A stretch of 64,000 nucleotides of DNA from Micrococcaceae bacterium Sec5.7 (GCA_039636785.1 CP144169.1:3658001-3722000), one strand, 5' to 3'. Positions 1 through 17,495 are shown, counted from the first letter of the stretch. Notes: generated from the letters alone by a model not told the origin. Program-made: numbers and translations.

Positions 1-2
1 AC

Positions 3-809
3 GGCGCGTCGAAGGCCTTCCTGGCCGCCATCACCACCACCGTGAGGCTCATCCGTTCCAAGGGTGTGGGCATTTTCTTTGTGACGCAGACGCCCAAGGA
101 TGTCCCGGCGGACGTCCTGGGGCAGCTGGCCAACCGGGTACAGCATGCTCTGCGGGCGTTCACCCCGGAGGATGCCAAGGCGCTCAAGGCCACGGTGTCC
201 ACGTTCCCCATCAGCGACTACGACCTCGAGGAAACGCTGACGTCCGCGGGCATCGGCGAAGCCGTCATTACGGTCATGAACGAGAAGGGCGCCCCGACGC
301 CGGTGGCACTGACCCGCCTGCGCGCGCCGGAGTCCGCCATGGGTCCCAGCGCGGATGACCTGGTAAGAAGCACCGTGGCAGGCTCCGCGCTCCTCGCCAA
401 GTACGGCATCGCCGTGGACAGCGTATCGGCCTACGAGAAGCTGACTGGCAAGGGCGCTGCCCCCACGGGCGCCGCGGCTCCAGGCCAGCCGCCGGTAATG
501 GGTGGCTGGTATCCCAACGCTTCCGATCCGAACGCCGTCGACGCCGATGGCCGCCGGGTCGAGGAGGAAATCCTGGGACGCCCCAGCAGCAGGCCGGCCC
601 CGGTACCGGGCCGAGCGCCGGCCCCTGAGCAGCATGTGCCGCGGTCGGCCCCGCAACAGACGGGCGGCGGAATGATGGGGGACATCACCGGCGCGCTTGG
701 CGGGGCGCTCGGTGGAGGCCTGAAAAGCATGGTCCGTTCGCTTGGAACCCAGCTCGGCCGCGAGCTCTTGCGCGGAGTATTCGGCACCTCGTCCCGGCGC
801 CGCCGCTGA
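3..809 (+). CDS. HerA-like helicase/ATPase (DUF853 family), C-terminal part
   Basis: The reading frame is open from the window edge, so only the last 268 residues are seen; the start and the Walker A motif lie upstream. The visible part begins with the conserved stretch around 'RSKGVGIFFVTQTPKDVP' followed by 'QLANRVQHALRAFTPEDAKAL', which is characteristic of the DUF853/HerA-type ATPase C-terminal half. The tail is Pro/Ala-rich, then Gly-rich, and ends in a basic run (RRRR) that may contact nucleic acid or membrane lipids (inference). The family is predicted to be a hexameric DNA-pumping ATPase. Its cellular role is not established. Confidence 0.85.
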   Translation, partial: GASKAFLAAITTTVRLIRSKGVGIFFVTQTPKDVPADVLGQLANRVQHALRAFTPEDAKALKATVSTFPISDYDLEETLTSAGIGEAVITVMNEKGAPTPVALTRLRAPESAMGPSADDLVRSTVAGSALLAKYGIAVDSVSAYEKLTGKGAAPTGAAAPGQPPVMGGWYPNASDPNAVDADGRRVEEEILGRPSSRPAPVPGRAPAPEQHVPRSAPQQTGGGMMGDITGALGGALGGGLKSMVRSLGTQLGRELLRGVFGTSSRRRR

Positions 810-938
810 CCCCTGCTGACCGTAACAACCGGCCCGGCCCGCCGCCGTCGGACCTCCGTTTAACCGCCGCTCCGCGTCACGCGGGACAGCGGCTACACCC
901 GTATTCGGGCGCCTGCAGGTAACGTAAGGTGCGTGCAG

Positions 939-1931
939 ATGAGTCAAGCGTTGGTGAAGACCGCGGCCGGATGGCTGCTGGGTCTGATGATTGCTGTCGC
1001 CGCGGCCATCGTTGCCATCAATCTGGTCAACGGCTCGGTTGCCAGTCCGCAGCAGCCGGTCCGCGAGTATCTGGACGCGCTGCAGAAGGGCGAGGGCGAG
1101 CAGGCGCTGGGTCTTCTGCGCGCCACCGTGCCGCAAGCCGACGCCGCGATGCTGGACGGAACGGCCCTGCAAACGGCTGCCTCCCGGATCGCGAATGTAA
1201 AGCTCGGGGACGCCGAGGGACGTTCCGGCAACCAGGTCATGGTGCCCATGGAGTACACCATCGACGGCAGCCGTCTGCGCACCGAGTTCCTGCTGGAAAA
1301 GTCCGGCACGGAATGGCTGTTCTTCAACAAATGGGTGTTTGTGCCCGCCGCCCTTCCCACCGTGGACGTCACAGTGGTTAATTCCAGCGAAGCCACAATC
1401 AACGGCATCCCGGTGAACATGCCAAATGGCCGCAATACCTTTGCAGTCTTTTACCCCGGAGAATACGAGGCCGCCCTCAACGGCGAATTCTTCGCAGCTC
1501 CCGCCAGCCGCGCCACGGTTTCCGGCAGGGATGTCCCCACGGCCCCGCTGAGCCTCCTGACCGAAGCCACCAAGGACCTCAACACGGCCGTGGGCAACAA
1601 GGTCAAGGACTTCCTGGATGCCTGCGCCGCGGAGGCCGTGAAACAACAGCAGCTCCAGCCGGACTGCCCGTTCTACCACGCCACCAACAACAGGGTGGTT
1701 GACGGCACCATCAAGTGGAGCGTCACGGAGTACCCCAAGATCAGCATCGAACCCTTCGGCGGGCGCTGGGTTGTGGCTCCGCTCGACGGCAAGGCCAGGA
1801 TCACCGCCGAGCAGGTGGATCTCTTCACCGGCGCCGTCTCGAAGCTGAACGTGGAGCACGACTTCAGCTTCACCACGCGCCTGGACATCACCGCCGACAC
1901 TGTCAAGGTCACGCCCCTCCTGAGCTACTAG
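939..1931 (+). CDS. membrane-anchored hypothetical protein
   Basis: I do not recognise a named family. The ATG at 939 is preferred over the in-frame GTG at 933 because AAGG at 926-929 then sits at normal ribosome-binding distance. Residues about 10-30 form one hydrophobic segment (WLLGLMIAVAAAIVAINLV), so the protein is probably anchored with its C-terminal 300 residues outside. Two NTF2/DUF4878-like stretches follow ('PVREYLDALQKGEGEQALGLL' style, then a WLFFNKW core), and a later domain contains two cysteines (CAAEA...DCPF) that could form a disulphide. Related membrane-anchored proteins are common in actinobacteria next to zinc-ribbon proteins, but no zinc ribbon is visible here. It follows the HerA-like gene after about 130 bp. 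Confidence 0.6.
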   Translation: MSQALVKTAAGWLLGLMIAVAAAIVAINLVNGSVASPQQPVREYLDALQKGEGEQALGLLRATVPQADAAMLDGTALQTAASRIANVKLGDAEGRSGNQVMVPMEYTIDGSRLRTEFLLEKSGTEWLFFNKWVFVPAALPTVDVTVVNSSEATINGIPVNMPNGRNTFAVFYPGEYEAALNGEFFAAPASRATVSGRDVPTAPLSLLTEATKDLNTAVGNKVKDFLDACAAEAVKQQQLQPDCPFYHATNNRVVDGTIKWSVTEYPKISIEPFGGRWVVAPLDGKARITAEQVDLFTGAVSKLNVEHDFSFTTRLDITADTVKVTPLLSY

Positions 1932-2106
1932 GCGCTTCGTTGCCGCGCCGGGCCTGCGCCGTGCCCACCCCGCCAGCCGCAGGCCCGGCGCGTCACTGTG
2001 CGCGGGTTTTCGGAACCTCTGGCGGCAAAAATCCCGGAACGGGCGGGGGGCCATGCGGATTCCGCCCAAAAGCCTGCATCCAGTGACGCTTGGCCGCCGA
2101 AACTGG

Positions 2107-2937
2107 CTACTGCCGCCTGCCAATCACGGCCAGGACCTGTGCCACCATCTCCTCCGGTGTGTCGATGACGTCCTGGTAGTAGTAGCGGAGCGACGTGAAA
2201 CCCTGCACCGCCGACTCGTTGTTGCGCCGGTGGTCCTTCTTTACCTGTGTCCAGTTCCCGTGTTGTCGCCCGTCCAGTTCAACTATCAGCCAGCCTTCGA
2301 CCAGCAGATCCACATACCCCACCCCGTCGAGGTACACCTGGGTATCCACGTGGAGGCCAGCCTTTCGAAAATAAGTGCGGGCCAAGGTTTCCAGTAGGGA
2401 ATCGGCGCCTCGGTCCACCCAGTCGAGTACCTCGAGTGCCCTGCCGTTTCGTTTTCCGGGAAGCCGTTCCCGCAGGAAATCCACCGTCATGTCGCCTCTG
2501 GCCACAGCGCACTCCACCATCACCAGCGATTCGTGAAAGGGACGGCATCGCAAGGCATGGACCAGTACGTCGCCGAGGGATGCAACGGGCCGGTTGGCGT
2601 GCGGAGGAAGAAGCAACCCTCCGTGGTGGACGTCGCCGTAGCCCTGATCCTCACGACGGTGGTGGACATGCCGGGGGCCGGAAGGATCCACCACCCACAG
2701 GCCGTAGAAGGGAGCCGCACTGACGCATGTCAACAACTGGCGCCGGCTCAGCAGGGCAATGTCCCCAGGTGCCGCCGTCGCCAGTGTGTACAGTCCCCGT
2801 TCCGGTTGCAGAACGCCTCCCTGCAGAACGCCGCGGCGTACCGCCCGGCGGAGAGCGGCGTCATCGACGCCCAGCCGTGCGAGAGTAGGCCTCCGTGCGG
2901 CACCTCCGCAGAGTGTCAGAGCTTTAACCACGTCCAT
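2107..2937 (-). CDS. DUF559 domain protein with AbiEi-like N-terminus
   Basis: The N-terminal third resembles the winged-helix 'AbiEi antitoxin-like' module (LGVDDAALRRAVRRGVL...GLYTL). The C-terminal third is a DUF559/Vsr-like nuclease fold: 'YVDLLVEGWLIVELDGRQHG' contains the E-x-D-G-x-x-H pattern of the very-short-patch-repair-like PD-(D/E)XK group. This two-part protein is frequent in Actinobacteria and has no proven function. The start is uncertain: the frame is open to an ATG at 3021, but the extra 28 residues look non-coding (Cys/His-rich), and MDVVKAL at 2937 matches the usual N-terminus of such proteins. It stands alone, upstream of the convergent end of the preceding plus-strand gene. 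Confidence 0.65.
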   Translation of the reverse strand: MDVVKALTLCGGAARRPTLARLGVDDAALRRAVRRGVLQGGVLQPERGLYTLATAAPGDIALLSRRQLLTCVSAAPFYGLWVVDPSGPRHVHHRREDQGYGDVHHGGLLLPPHANRPVASLGDVLVHALRCRPFHESLVMVECAVARGDMTVDFLRERLPGKRNGRALEVLDWVDRGADSLLETLARTYFRKAGLHVDTQVYLDGVGYVDLLVEGWLIVELDGRQHGNWTQVKKDHRRNNESAVQGFTSLRYYYQDVIDTPEEMVAQVLAVIGRRQ

Positions 2938-3095
2938 CTGGCCATGCTGACTCCGGATGCACACCGGCACATACCCGCGGACTGCCGTATGTGGACAACG
3001 CATCGGGCAAACTCGTGTCACTCGGGACAGATTATTGGCGTCAGCGGCGTGGGCCGACCCCGGAATTCCGGGCCCCGGATGCCCATCAACGGCAA

Positions 3096-3137
3096 GAGGC
3101 TGCCTGCTGTGACATGAAAGTCACGGCAGGCAGCCTC
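3096..3137 (-). terminator. hairpin terminator of the thioredoxin-NHL operon
   Basis: An 18-bp inverted repeat (arms 3096-3113 and 3120-3137, one G-U pair, 6-nt loop) lies 55 bp past the stop of the NHL gene. In the minus direction it is followed only by a short T tract, so it may be an actinobacterial U-poor terminator. Confidence 0.6.
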
Positions 3138-3191
3138 GGTCGCAAAATTCGATTGGTCAGCCTGAGCCGAGGAATAATCAGTCCGGGAAAA

Positions 3192-5198
3192 CTAGTCCAT
3201 GCCGCGGAGGTCCAGGACGAGCTCGGTGTCGCCGTCGGCCTGCAGCAGCACGGGGATGCCCCAGTCCTGCTGGTACAGGTGGCAGGCGGCGTGGTCCGGG
3301 ATCTCGCCATCCTCTGTTTCCGGGCCGTCGCAGGCCGCGGCGCGCGCCGTAAGGTGCAGCACGCCCTCCGGGACGTCGGAGGCAAGCTCCAGCGTCCGCA
3401 GCAGGCCCACTGACGTTCCGCCACCGGCCACCAGCAGTTCGGGCGGAGTGGAGGAGATCTTCAGCTGGGTGGGGTCGCCCCAGCGGTCATCGAGCTTCTG
3501 CCCGGTGGGCGCGGTGAAGCGGACCGTGAGTTCCAGCAGGCCGGGAGCCACAGGGCTCTTCGGCCGGTGCGTCTGAGCTGCGCCTTCGTCCACTTGCTGG
3601 GCGTCCTTGGGAATGGGAACGTACACCAGCTGGTGCTTGTTGGCCTCCACCACCACAAGCAGCGGCTCGGCGCCGGCAACCTGCGTGTGGTCAACAATGA
3701 CATCGGAGGGCTCGGACAGGCCACGGGCCAGTGTGGAAACGGTCCGGGACGCAGGGTCGTAGCGCCGCACGGCACCGTTGTAGGTATCTGCGATTGCCAC
3801 TGAGCCGTCCGGCAGCACCGTTACACCGAGCGGGTGCTGGAGGCGCGCTTCGGAGCCTTCGCCGTCACGGAAGCCGAAGTCGAAGAGGCCCTTGCCCACC
3901 GCAGACTCCACGGTGACGGAACCGTCGTCGGCAACCACCAGCTTGCGCAGTGCCGAAGTTTCGGAGTCAGCCACCCAGATGTTTCCCTCGGCGTCCTCCG
4001 CCAGGCCGGACGGCTGGGCGAACCAGGCTTCGTGGGCGGGCCCGTCGAGGAGCCCTTCCAGCCCGTTGCCGGCCACAATCGCCACGGCGCCGGACAGCGG
4101 ATCGAAGCTGAAAATCTGGTGGACACCGGCCATGGCAATCACAACAGCGCCGAGCTTCGCGGACCACACAACATCCCACGGCGAGCTCAGCGCAACGTCA
4201 AGCGGACTGTTGCCGAGCGAGCCGCCGAAGCCGGCGCCGTCCTCGTCAACCCGGGCAGGCCCGGTTTCCAGCAGTCGCTGCACACCGTTGCCGGCCAGCG
4301 TAGTGGCAGTCCCGTCTGCCAGGGACAGCCCCCGGAGCCGGTGGTTCACGGAATCGGCAATCACGACGTCGTAGCCCGTCTTTGCTGCCACATCTTCCGG
4401 CAGCAGGACAAGACCCTGCGGTTCGTTGAACTGCGCCGCGGCTGCATCTCCGATGCCGGCGCCGTCGGCGTATCCCTTGACGCCGGAGCCGAACGTCGCC
4501 ACCTCAGTCTGGAAGTCGCCGGCCAGTTCCACGAGCCGGTGGTGACCGGTGTCCGTCACAAGCCAGGATCCGGCGTCGGACGCGTTACCCGAAGGGCCGC
4601 CGGCAACGGTAGCTGAATTGCCCGATCCCCGACCCGCCGGAAGGTAGAGGGCCTTGCCAGGGAAGCGCAGGGTTCCCGACGTCGGCTCCGGCGCCACATA
4701 GGGGCCGTCGCCGCGGTGAAGTGTCCCCTTGGCCTCGTGCTCGGCGATCAGTTCGGGAATGAGCACGGCGAGGCCGTCGGCGTGGCCTTCGCCGGAGAGG
4801 TGCGCCACGATGTAGCCCTCGGGGTCGATGACCACCAGGGTGGGCCAGGCCCGGGCCGTGTAGGCCTTCCACGTGTCCAGCTCTGGATCATCCAGCACGG
4901 GGTGGCGGATCTCGTAGCGTTCCACGGCCGCGGCAAGCGCCACGGGATCGGCCTCGTGCTCGAACTTGGGCGAGTGCACCCCCACGGTCACCAGGACGTC
5001 CGAGTACTGTGCCTCAAGCGGGCGCAGCTCATCAAGGACGTGCAGGCAGTTGATGCAGCAGAAAGTCCAGAAATCCAGCAGCACGATCTTGCCGCGCAAG
5101 GCTTCGAGGTCCAGGGACTTGCCGCCGGTGTTCAGCCAGTTGCGCCCCACCAGTTCGGAGGCGCGGACCCGGAGGTGGGTGCGTACGGTTTCGCTCAT
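3192..5198 (-). CDS. thioredoxin-like / NHL-repeat protein (NHLRC2-type)
   Basis: A 668-residue protein. Residues 1-165 are a thioredoxin/TlpA-like domain with the redox motif C-I-N-C (C48 and C51, preceded by another Cys) and the cis-Pro region 'ARAWPTLVVIDPEG'. Residues about 200-520 contain NHL beta-propeller repeats ('GIGDAAAAQFNEPQGLVL', 'EARLQHPLGVTVLPDGSVAIADTYNGAVRRYD'). The last 130 residues are another beta-rich region with paired cysteines. This matches bacterial relatives of NHLRC2, whose substrate is unknown. There is no signal peptide, so it is probably cytoplasmic. Its ATG overlaps the TGA of the upstream CopD/CtaG gene by one base, so the two are probably translationally coupled and redox/copper-related (inference). 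Confidence 0.88.
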   Translation of the reverse strand: MSETVRTHLRVRASELVGRNWLNTGGKSLDLEALRGKIVLLDFWTFCCINCLHVLDELRPLEAQYSDVLVTVGVHSPKFEHEADPVALAAAVERYEIRHPVLDDPELDTWKAYTARAWPTLVVIDPEGYIVAHLSGEGHADGLAVLIPELIAEHEAKGTLHRGDGPYVAPEPTSGTLRFPGKALYLPAGRGSGNSATVAGGPSGNASDAGSWLVTDTGHHRLVELAGDFQTEVATFGSGVKGYADGAGIGDAAAAQFNEPQGLVLLPEDVAAKTGYDVVIADSVNHRLRGLSLADGTATTLAGNGVQRLLETGPARVDEDGAGFGGSLGNSPLDVALSSPWDVVWSAKLGAVVIAMAGVHQIFSFDPLSGAVAIVAGNGLEGLLDGPAHEAWFAQPSGLAEDAEGNIWVADSETSALRKLVVADDGSVTVESAVGKGLFDFGFRDGEGSEARLQHPLGVTVLPDGSVAIADTYNGAVRRYDPASRTVSTLARGLSEPSDVIVDHTQVAGAEPLLVVVEANKHQLVYVPIPKDAQQVDEGAAQTHRPKSPVAPGLLELTVRFTAPTGQKLDDRWGDPTQLKISSTPPELLVAGGGTSVGLLRTLELASDVPEGVLHLTARAAACDGPETEDGEIPDHAACHLYQQDWGIPVLLQADGDTELVLDLRGMD

Positions 5199-7369
5199 CA
5201 GCGTCCTTCCAGCTTTGGGTTGCGTTCAGCCAGCTTGGCGTCGCGTTCGGCCAGTTTGGCAAACATATCGTTGTAAGCGGTCAGATCGGCGTCGTTATTC
5301 CTGTCCGCCGCACGGTCGGTGCGCTTGGATTCCCGGTCGTCGGAACGGGACCACATGACGGCGACGCCGATCGCCACCAGAAGCGTCGGCACTTCGCCGA
5401 TGCCCCAAGCCACCGCGCCGCCCATCTGCTGGTCCAGCAGCGCGGACGGTCCCCACGTGCGGCCGAGGTTGCCGAAGTAGTCCGCGGCCAGCAGCCCGGT
5501 TCCGCCCATGATGGCCACACCGAAGAAGGCGTGGAAGCCCATGGTGGCCAGCAGCAGAAGGAGCCGCATGGGGTACGGCGCCCGGCGGGGCAGCGGGTCC
5601 GTCCCCAGCATGCTGAGCACAAAGATGTAGCCGGTCAGCGCGAAGTGCAGGTTCATCAGCTCGTGGCCCACGTGGTCACGCATGGCGAAGCCGAAGGCGT
5701 CCGAGTAGTAGAAAAGCACGATCGAGCCGGCGAAGTTCGCCGCGGCAAACAAAGGGTGTGTCACCAGTTGGGAAAACTTCGAGTGCACAAACAGCAACAG
5801 CCATTCCCGCAGGCCCCTCGAGCCGTCCCCGCGCGCGGGCAGCGCGCGCAGCGCCAGCGTCACGGGAGCGCCGAGGACCAGGAAGATGGGCGCCACCATG
5901 GTCAGTGCCATATGGTCCACCATGTGCGCGGAGAACAGCACGCGCCCATAGACCGACGGCGGCCCGGACGTGATGAACGTCAGCACCAGCAGGCCGATCA
6001 CCCAGTTGACGGACCGGAACCATTTCCATTTGTCGCCGCGCCGCCGCACCTTGGCCACACCAAGGAAGTACGCCGCAAGTCCGAAGAGCGCCACCGCGAT
6101 CCAGAGCCAGTCCAGGCGCCATTCCGTGAGCCAGCGTTCGGGTGTCAGCTCAGGCGGCAGCTCGTAGCCTGTCAGGATGAACGCCGGAGACGCATCCGGG
6201 GCAAAGGTGGTGGGCTGCGGAGGAGCTGATCGGCTCAGGGCCACGGCGATGCCGGACGTGGCGCCCATGACCAGGAGCTCCACCAGAATCAGCTGCCACA
6301 GCACACGGCGCGATGACATGACTGACCCCGTGCGGCTGAGCTGCGGGATGACCCACTGCCTGTGCATTAAACCGATGCCTCCCAGCACCAACGCGGCCGC
6401 GGTCTTGGCCAGAACCAACTGGCCGTACGCTGAGCCGAACAGATCCGCCCAGTTTGTGATGCGGATGCTGGCGTTGATCACACCGGAGGCAAATACCAGG
6501 ACGAAGGCGAAGCCGGCCAGCGCGGAGAATCTGCGGAGGGTGGGCTCGGTGATATCGGCCGGTCCGCCGGCCTTGCCGCCGGCCTTCGCCCCGGCTTTTC
6601 CGCCGGAAAGTATCCCGGAAAGCACGGCCAGCATGATGATGCCGCCCACCCAGGTGCAGACTCCCACCAGGTGCAGGCCCAGGGAGTTGATGGCGCCTTC
6701 GTGGTCATCCGAACTTGAGGAGTGGCCGATCAATGCCGTTGGCACCAGCCCGATCAGGGCCAATACAAGGGTGAGGGCCAGCCCGCTCAGGGAACGCACG
6801 CCGAAGAGCGCTGTGGTGACAATGGCCGCGATGATGGTCACCGTCAGCCAGGCCTGGCCGGTCTCGATGTCCGTCATGAAGTACACCAGGGCGCGGGTGA
6901 ACTCTGCGTCCCCAGAAATCCCCTGCCCCGCCACGTCCGAGTATGTCAGCACCAGCACCGCAATGGCAGAGAGGGTCCAGACGGCACCGGCAGCTGCAGC
7001 TACGCCGAGGGCCCGGGTGAACGCCGGGTGCTCGGGGGATCCATTGTCCTTGGAACGCGAACCGCGCAGGCTCCTCGGCAGAATGCCGACGGCGAAGATC
7101 AGGCCGCCGATCACAGTGGCCAGGGAGACGTTGTGGATGGCCTTGCTGACGGGAAGGCCCCAGCGGACCAGCCAGCCCGGATCGGACACGGCACGCGAGG
7201 CGGCAGCCCCGGAGAACAGCAGGGCTGCTGTCAGCCCAAGCAGCAGGGCCACAAGGCCGGCGAGCTGCCACGGCCGGGGGATCCCGGCGGCATCGGCAGC
7301 GTAGCTCTGCACTCCCGTATCGGGGGCAGGCTCGGGGGCTGTGGCACGGGATTTTGCAGCTTGGGGCAC
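5198..7369 (-). CDS. CopD-CtaG fusion: copper uptake / cytochrome oxidase assembly membrane protein
   Basis: A 723-residue polytopic membrane protein. Residues about 30-390 are a CopD-like copper-resistance region of eight or so membrane segments. Residues about 400-680 are a CtaG (caa3-type cytochrome oxidase assembly) domain with its histidine/methionine-rich membrane motifs (HMVDHM, the HELMNLHF region, and GFHAFFGVAIM). The fusion is common in Micrococcaceae and is thought to deliver copper to the terminal oxidase. The GTG at 7367-7369 starts the frame. The charged tail (ERDAKLAERNPKLEGR) contains short heptad-like repeats. It heads an operon with the thioredoxin-NHL gene. Confidence 0.88.
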   Translation of the reverse strand: MPQAAKSRATAPEPAPDTGVQSYAADAAGIPRPWQLAGLVALLLGLTAALLFSGAAASRAVSDPGWLVRWGLPVSKAIHNVSLATVIGGLIFAVGILPRSLRGSRSKDNGSPEHPAFTRALGVAAAAGAVWTLSAIAVLVLTYSDVAGQGISGDAEFTRALVYFMTDIETGQAWLTVTIIAAIVTTALFGVRSLSGLALTLVLALIGLVPTALIGHSSSSDDHEGAINSLGLHLVGVCTWVGGIIMLAVLSGILSGGKAGAKAGGKAGGPADITEPTLRRFSALAGFAFVLVFASGVINASIRITNWADLFGSAYGQLVLAKTAAALVLGGIGLMHRQWVIPQLSRTGSVMSSRRVLWQLILVELLVMGATSGIAVALSRSAPPQPTTFAPDASPAFILTGYELPPELTPERWLTEWRLDWLWIAVALFGLAAYFLGVAKVRRRGDKWKWFRSVNWVIGLLVLTFITSGPPSVYGRVLFSAHMVDHMALTMVAPIFLVLGAPVTLALRALPARGDGSRGLREWLLLFVHSKFSQLVTHPLFAAANFAGSIVLFYYSDAFGFAMRDHVGHELMNLHFALTGYIFVLSMLGTDPLPRRAPYPMRLLLLLATMGFHAFFGVAIMGGTGLLAADYFGNLGRTWGPSALLDQQMGGAVAWGIGEVPTLLVAIGVAVMWSRSDDRESKRTDRAADRNNDADLTAYNDMFAKLAERDAKLAERNPKLEGR

Positions 7370-7424
7370 CTGTCCATTGTCCGCTACCGGTGCCTGCGCA
7401 GCGAATCGGGGGTGAAACGCAAAA

Positions 7425-7452
7425 GGAGCGGCAACCCGAAGGTTGCCGCTCC
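7425..7452 (-). terminator. intrinsic terminator of the HU gene
   Basis: A perfect 12-bp stem (7425-7436 with 7441-7452) closes a tetraloop that reads UUCG on the minus transcript and is followed by TTTTG. It lies 23 bp beyond the HU stop codon and separates it from the CopD/CtaG operon. Confidence 0.85.
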
Positions 7453-7474
7453 AATCAAGCTGTGAAGAAGAAAA

Positions 7475-7762
7475 CTACTTCTTCTTGGCTACAGCAGCCT
7501 TCAGCTTGGAGCCGGCGGTCAGCTTAACGCTGTGGCCTGCTGCGATCTGGATGGTCTCGCCGGTCTGAGGGTTGCGGCCGGTACGGGCTGCACGGTCGGT
7601 GCGTTCAACTGCGAGCCAGCCCGGGATGGTGATCTTCTCGCCGGCGGCGACAGAGGTCTCGAAAACCTCGAACAGTGCATCGAGCACGGAGTTGACGGCT
7701 GCCTGGCTGGTGCCGGCCTTGCCTGCTACCTCTGCAACAAGTTCACTACGGTTCTTAGCCAT
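7475..7762 (-). CDS. hup: HU family DNA-binding protein
   Basis: A 95-residue protein with the whole bacterial HU/IHF fold: N-terminal MAKNRSELVAEVA helices, then the beta-arm region 'IPGWLAVERTDRAARTGRNPQTGE' carrying the R-x-x-R-N-P signature that inserts into the minor groove, and a Lys-rich end (AAVAKKK). It lacks the long Lys/Ala tail of mycobacterial HU, so it is the short form. It is a nucleoid-associated dimer that bends DNA. AGGAGG precedes the ATG at the usual spacing. It is a single-gene unit with its own terminator, immediately downstream of an rRNA operon. Confidence 0.96.
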   Translation of the reverse strand: MAKNRSELVAEVAGKAGTSQAAVNSVLDALFEVFETSVAAGEKITIPGWLAVERTDRAARTGRNPQTGETIQIAAGHSVKLTAGSKLKAAVAKKK

Positions 7763-7830
7763 TTATGTCCTCCTGGACGGTCATGATTTCTGGAGCCTGA
7801 ACGCGGCATGCGTACAAGCCACTGTTCGAA

Positions 7831-7836
7831 AACTTA
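7831..7836 (-). promoter_or_regulatory. possible -10 box of the hup promoter
   Basis: TAAGTT on the minus strand, about 70 bp upstream of the HU start. It is the same hexamer as in the first rRNA promoter. No good -35 box was seen, so this is tentative. Confidence 0.3.
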
Positions 7837-8188
7837 CCAGCTTGCACCGACGCGTACGGCAAATTCCGCGTGTTTCCGCGACTTTTTGACCAAAATCACC
7901 GGATTTCCGGGCGTTTTGGCCCGAATTTCGCCCAAAGCGGACGCCCCGGACGGTTTCCGGCGCCGGGATTCGGGCTCTGCGCGGCAGCTGGCGGGCCGGG
8001 CAACGCATCCATCCCCCTCTTGCATTTCTAAATGCAGATCCAAGGACGCACGACGGCGGCCGGCTGGCCTGGGTGGCGACACCAAGGCTTTGGCGAACCG
8101 GCTTGAGTTGGTGGCTCGTGGTGCTGCGGATTGGGTTGTTAAACGGGCGTGGCCCCGTCGCAGTGACGGGGCCGTGGAGTGTGAAGGG
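7837..8188 (+). other. intergenic region between hup and the first rRNA operon, no gene seen
   Basis: About 350 bp of GC-rich DNA without a convincing reading frame, tRNA or ribosome-binding site. It ends at the exact left edge of the long rRNA repeat (8189). Confidence 0.5.
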
Positions 8189-8218
8189 GTTGTGTTTTGT
8201 GTTGGGTGGTTAATGTGG

Positions 8219-8261
8219 GAGAGCCCCCGACCTGGTGGTTGGGGGCTCTCGACCTTTTTTT
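8219..8261. terminator. hairpin after the 5S gene, operon 1
   Basis: A 14-bp stem (8219-8232 with 8237-8250, TGGT loop), about 20 bp past the 5S 3' end. The seven-T tract (8255-8261) is on the plus-strand side, so the canonical U-tract orientation faces transcription entering the rRNA genes in antisense. In the rRNA direction the hairpin has no U tract. Confidence 0.65.
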
Positions 8262-8269
8262 AATGGTTG

Positions 8270-8386
8270 TCCGGCGGTGACCTACTCTCCCACACCCTCC
8301 CGGGTGCAGTACCATCGGCGCTGTGGGTCTTAGCTTCCGGGTTCGGAATGGGACCGGGCGTTTCCCCCACGCTATGACCGCCGTAA
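8270..8386 (-). rRNA. rrf: 5S ribosomal RNA, operon 1
   Basis: The minus strand reads a standard actinobacterial 5S RNA: ACGGCGGTCATAGCG at the 5' end, CCGAACCCGGAAGCTAAG in the middle and GGGAGAGTAGGTCACCGCC near the 3' end, which pairs with the 5' end. It is about 117 nt long; the ends are good to a few bases. Confidence 0.93.
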
Positions 8387-8490
8387 CCCTTGCTCCCGTC
8401 CCGCACACCGGGGTGTGGGGTGGGAAATCTGGTGTTACAACTGTGGTGTTGTTATTCAGTTGTGGTGTTCCCTGCAACAAGCCGGTAAGG

Positions 8491-8530
8491 GTTTGTTGTT
8501 TGGGAACCACATAGTGGACGCAAGCAGTCT
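8491..8530 (-). other. 3' arm of the 23S processing stem, operon 1
   Basis: This stretch is complementary to 11857-11890 on the other side of the 23S gene (shared CATAGTGGACGC...). In the transcript the two would pair and loop out pre-23S, the expected RNase III substrate. Confidence 0.6.
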
Positions 8531-8599
8531 TGTTTCTTTGTACCACCCTTGGTGTGAACGTCTTTTGAAGGATCCGTTCACGGGTGGTGTGTGGTGTAA

Positions 8600-13782
<5,183 letters not shown>

Positions 13783-13937
13783 GTAAAACAAAAACAGACA
13801 CAACCAACACCCCCGGGAAAACGGGACGTGAAGGCCGCACAAAATTTGAAACCAGCTGTAAAAACCAGACCCCAACCACGGGGTGGCAGGATCCGGCAAA
13901 TTCAACCAATTCATATAAAATAAACCGGTATCAACAA

Positions 13938-13960
13938 ACTTGGCACACTATTGAGTTCTC
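13938..13960 (-). other. 5' arm of the 16S processing stem / leader box, operon 1
   Basis: The transcript reads TTGAGAACTCAATAGTGTGC, a leader element conserved in actinobacterial rRNA operons. It can pair with 12019-12041 in the spacer to form the pre-16S stem. Confidence 0.6.
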
Positions 13961-14027
13961 AAACAACAGACACACCCGGCACCACCCAAACCCTAACGGT
14001 CCAGGATCGCTCCGGAGCAACTTTTCA

Positions 14028-14056
14028 AACTTACCCGATCCGGCGAACCTTTGCAA
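14028..14056 (-). promoter_or_regulatory. rRNA operon 1 promoter
   Basis: On the minus strand a -35 TTGCAA (14051-14056) and a -10 TAAGTT (14028-14033) are separated by exactly 17 bp. The second operon has the same architecture (TTGCAT, 17 bp, TAAGCT) although the spacers are unrelated, which supports the call. Transcription would start near 14021. Confidence 0.7.
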
Positions 14057-14353
14057 ATCGGCGTTTCCGCGATTTCAGGTCCATCCAACGGCCTCCACCC
14101 GCATCCGGCATGCCAATCGGCAAACCATTTCCAGGCTGTTTATCAGGGGGTTGGCCGCTATTTTTCCGCTTCAGCGGCGGCGACTCAGATGACTTTACAC
14201 GTCCCGGGCACACCACGCAAATCCACCGCAGCGGCGGCTGGGAAGCCCGCGGAATCACCGGAACGGCGGGGTTTCGGGGGCCGATTACGCTCAACGCTGC
14301 ACCAGCGGCCCGGAACAGAATATTATGGGCTGGATCACATTGTGTACGCCGGC
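14057..14353 (+). other. intergenic between lacZ end and rRNA promoter, no gene seen
   Basis: About 300 bp with no convincing coding frame and no strong terminator hairpin for the beta-galactosidase gene. It may hold further upstream rRNA promoter elements, but none could be recognised. Confidence 0.45.
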
Positions 14354-17446
<3,093 letters not shown>

Positions 17447-17495
17447 ATCAAGCTTACTGGGGGTCAACGATTTTGGGTAGTGCCTGTTGCTGGCA

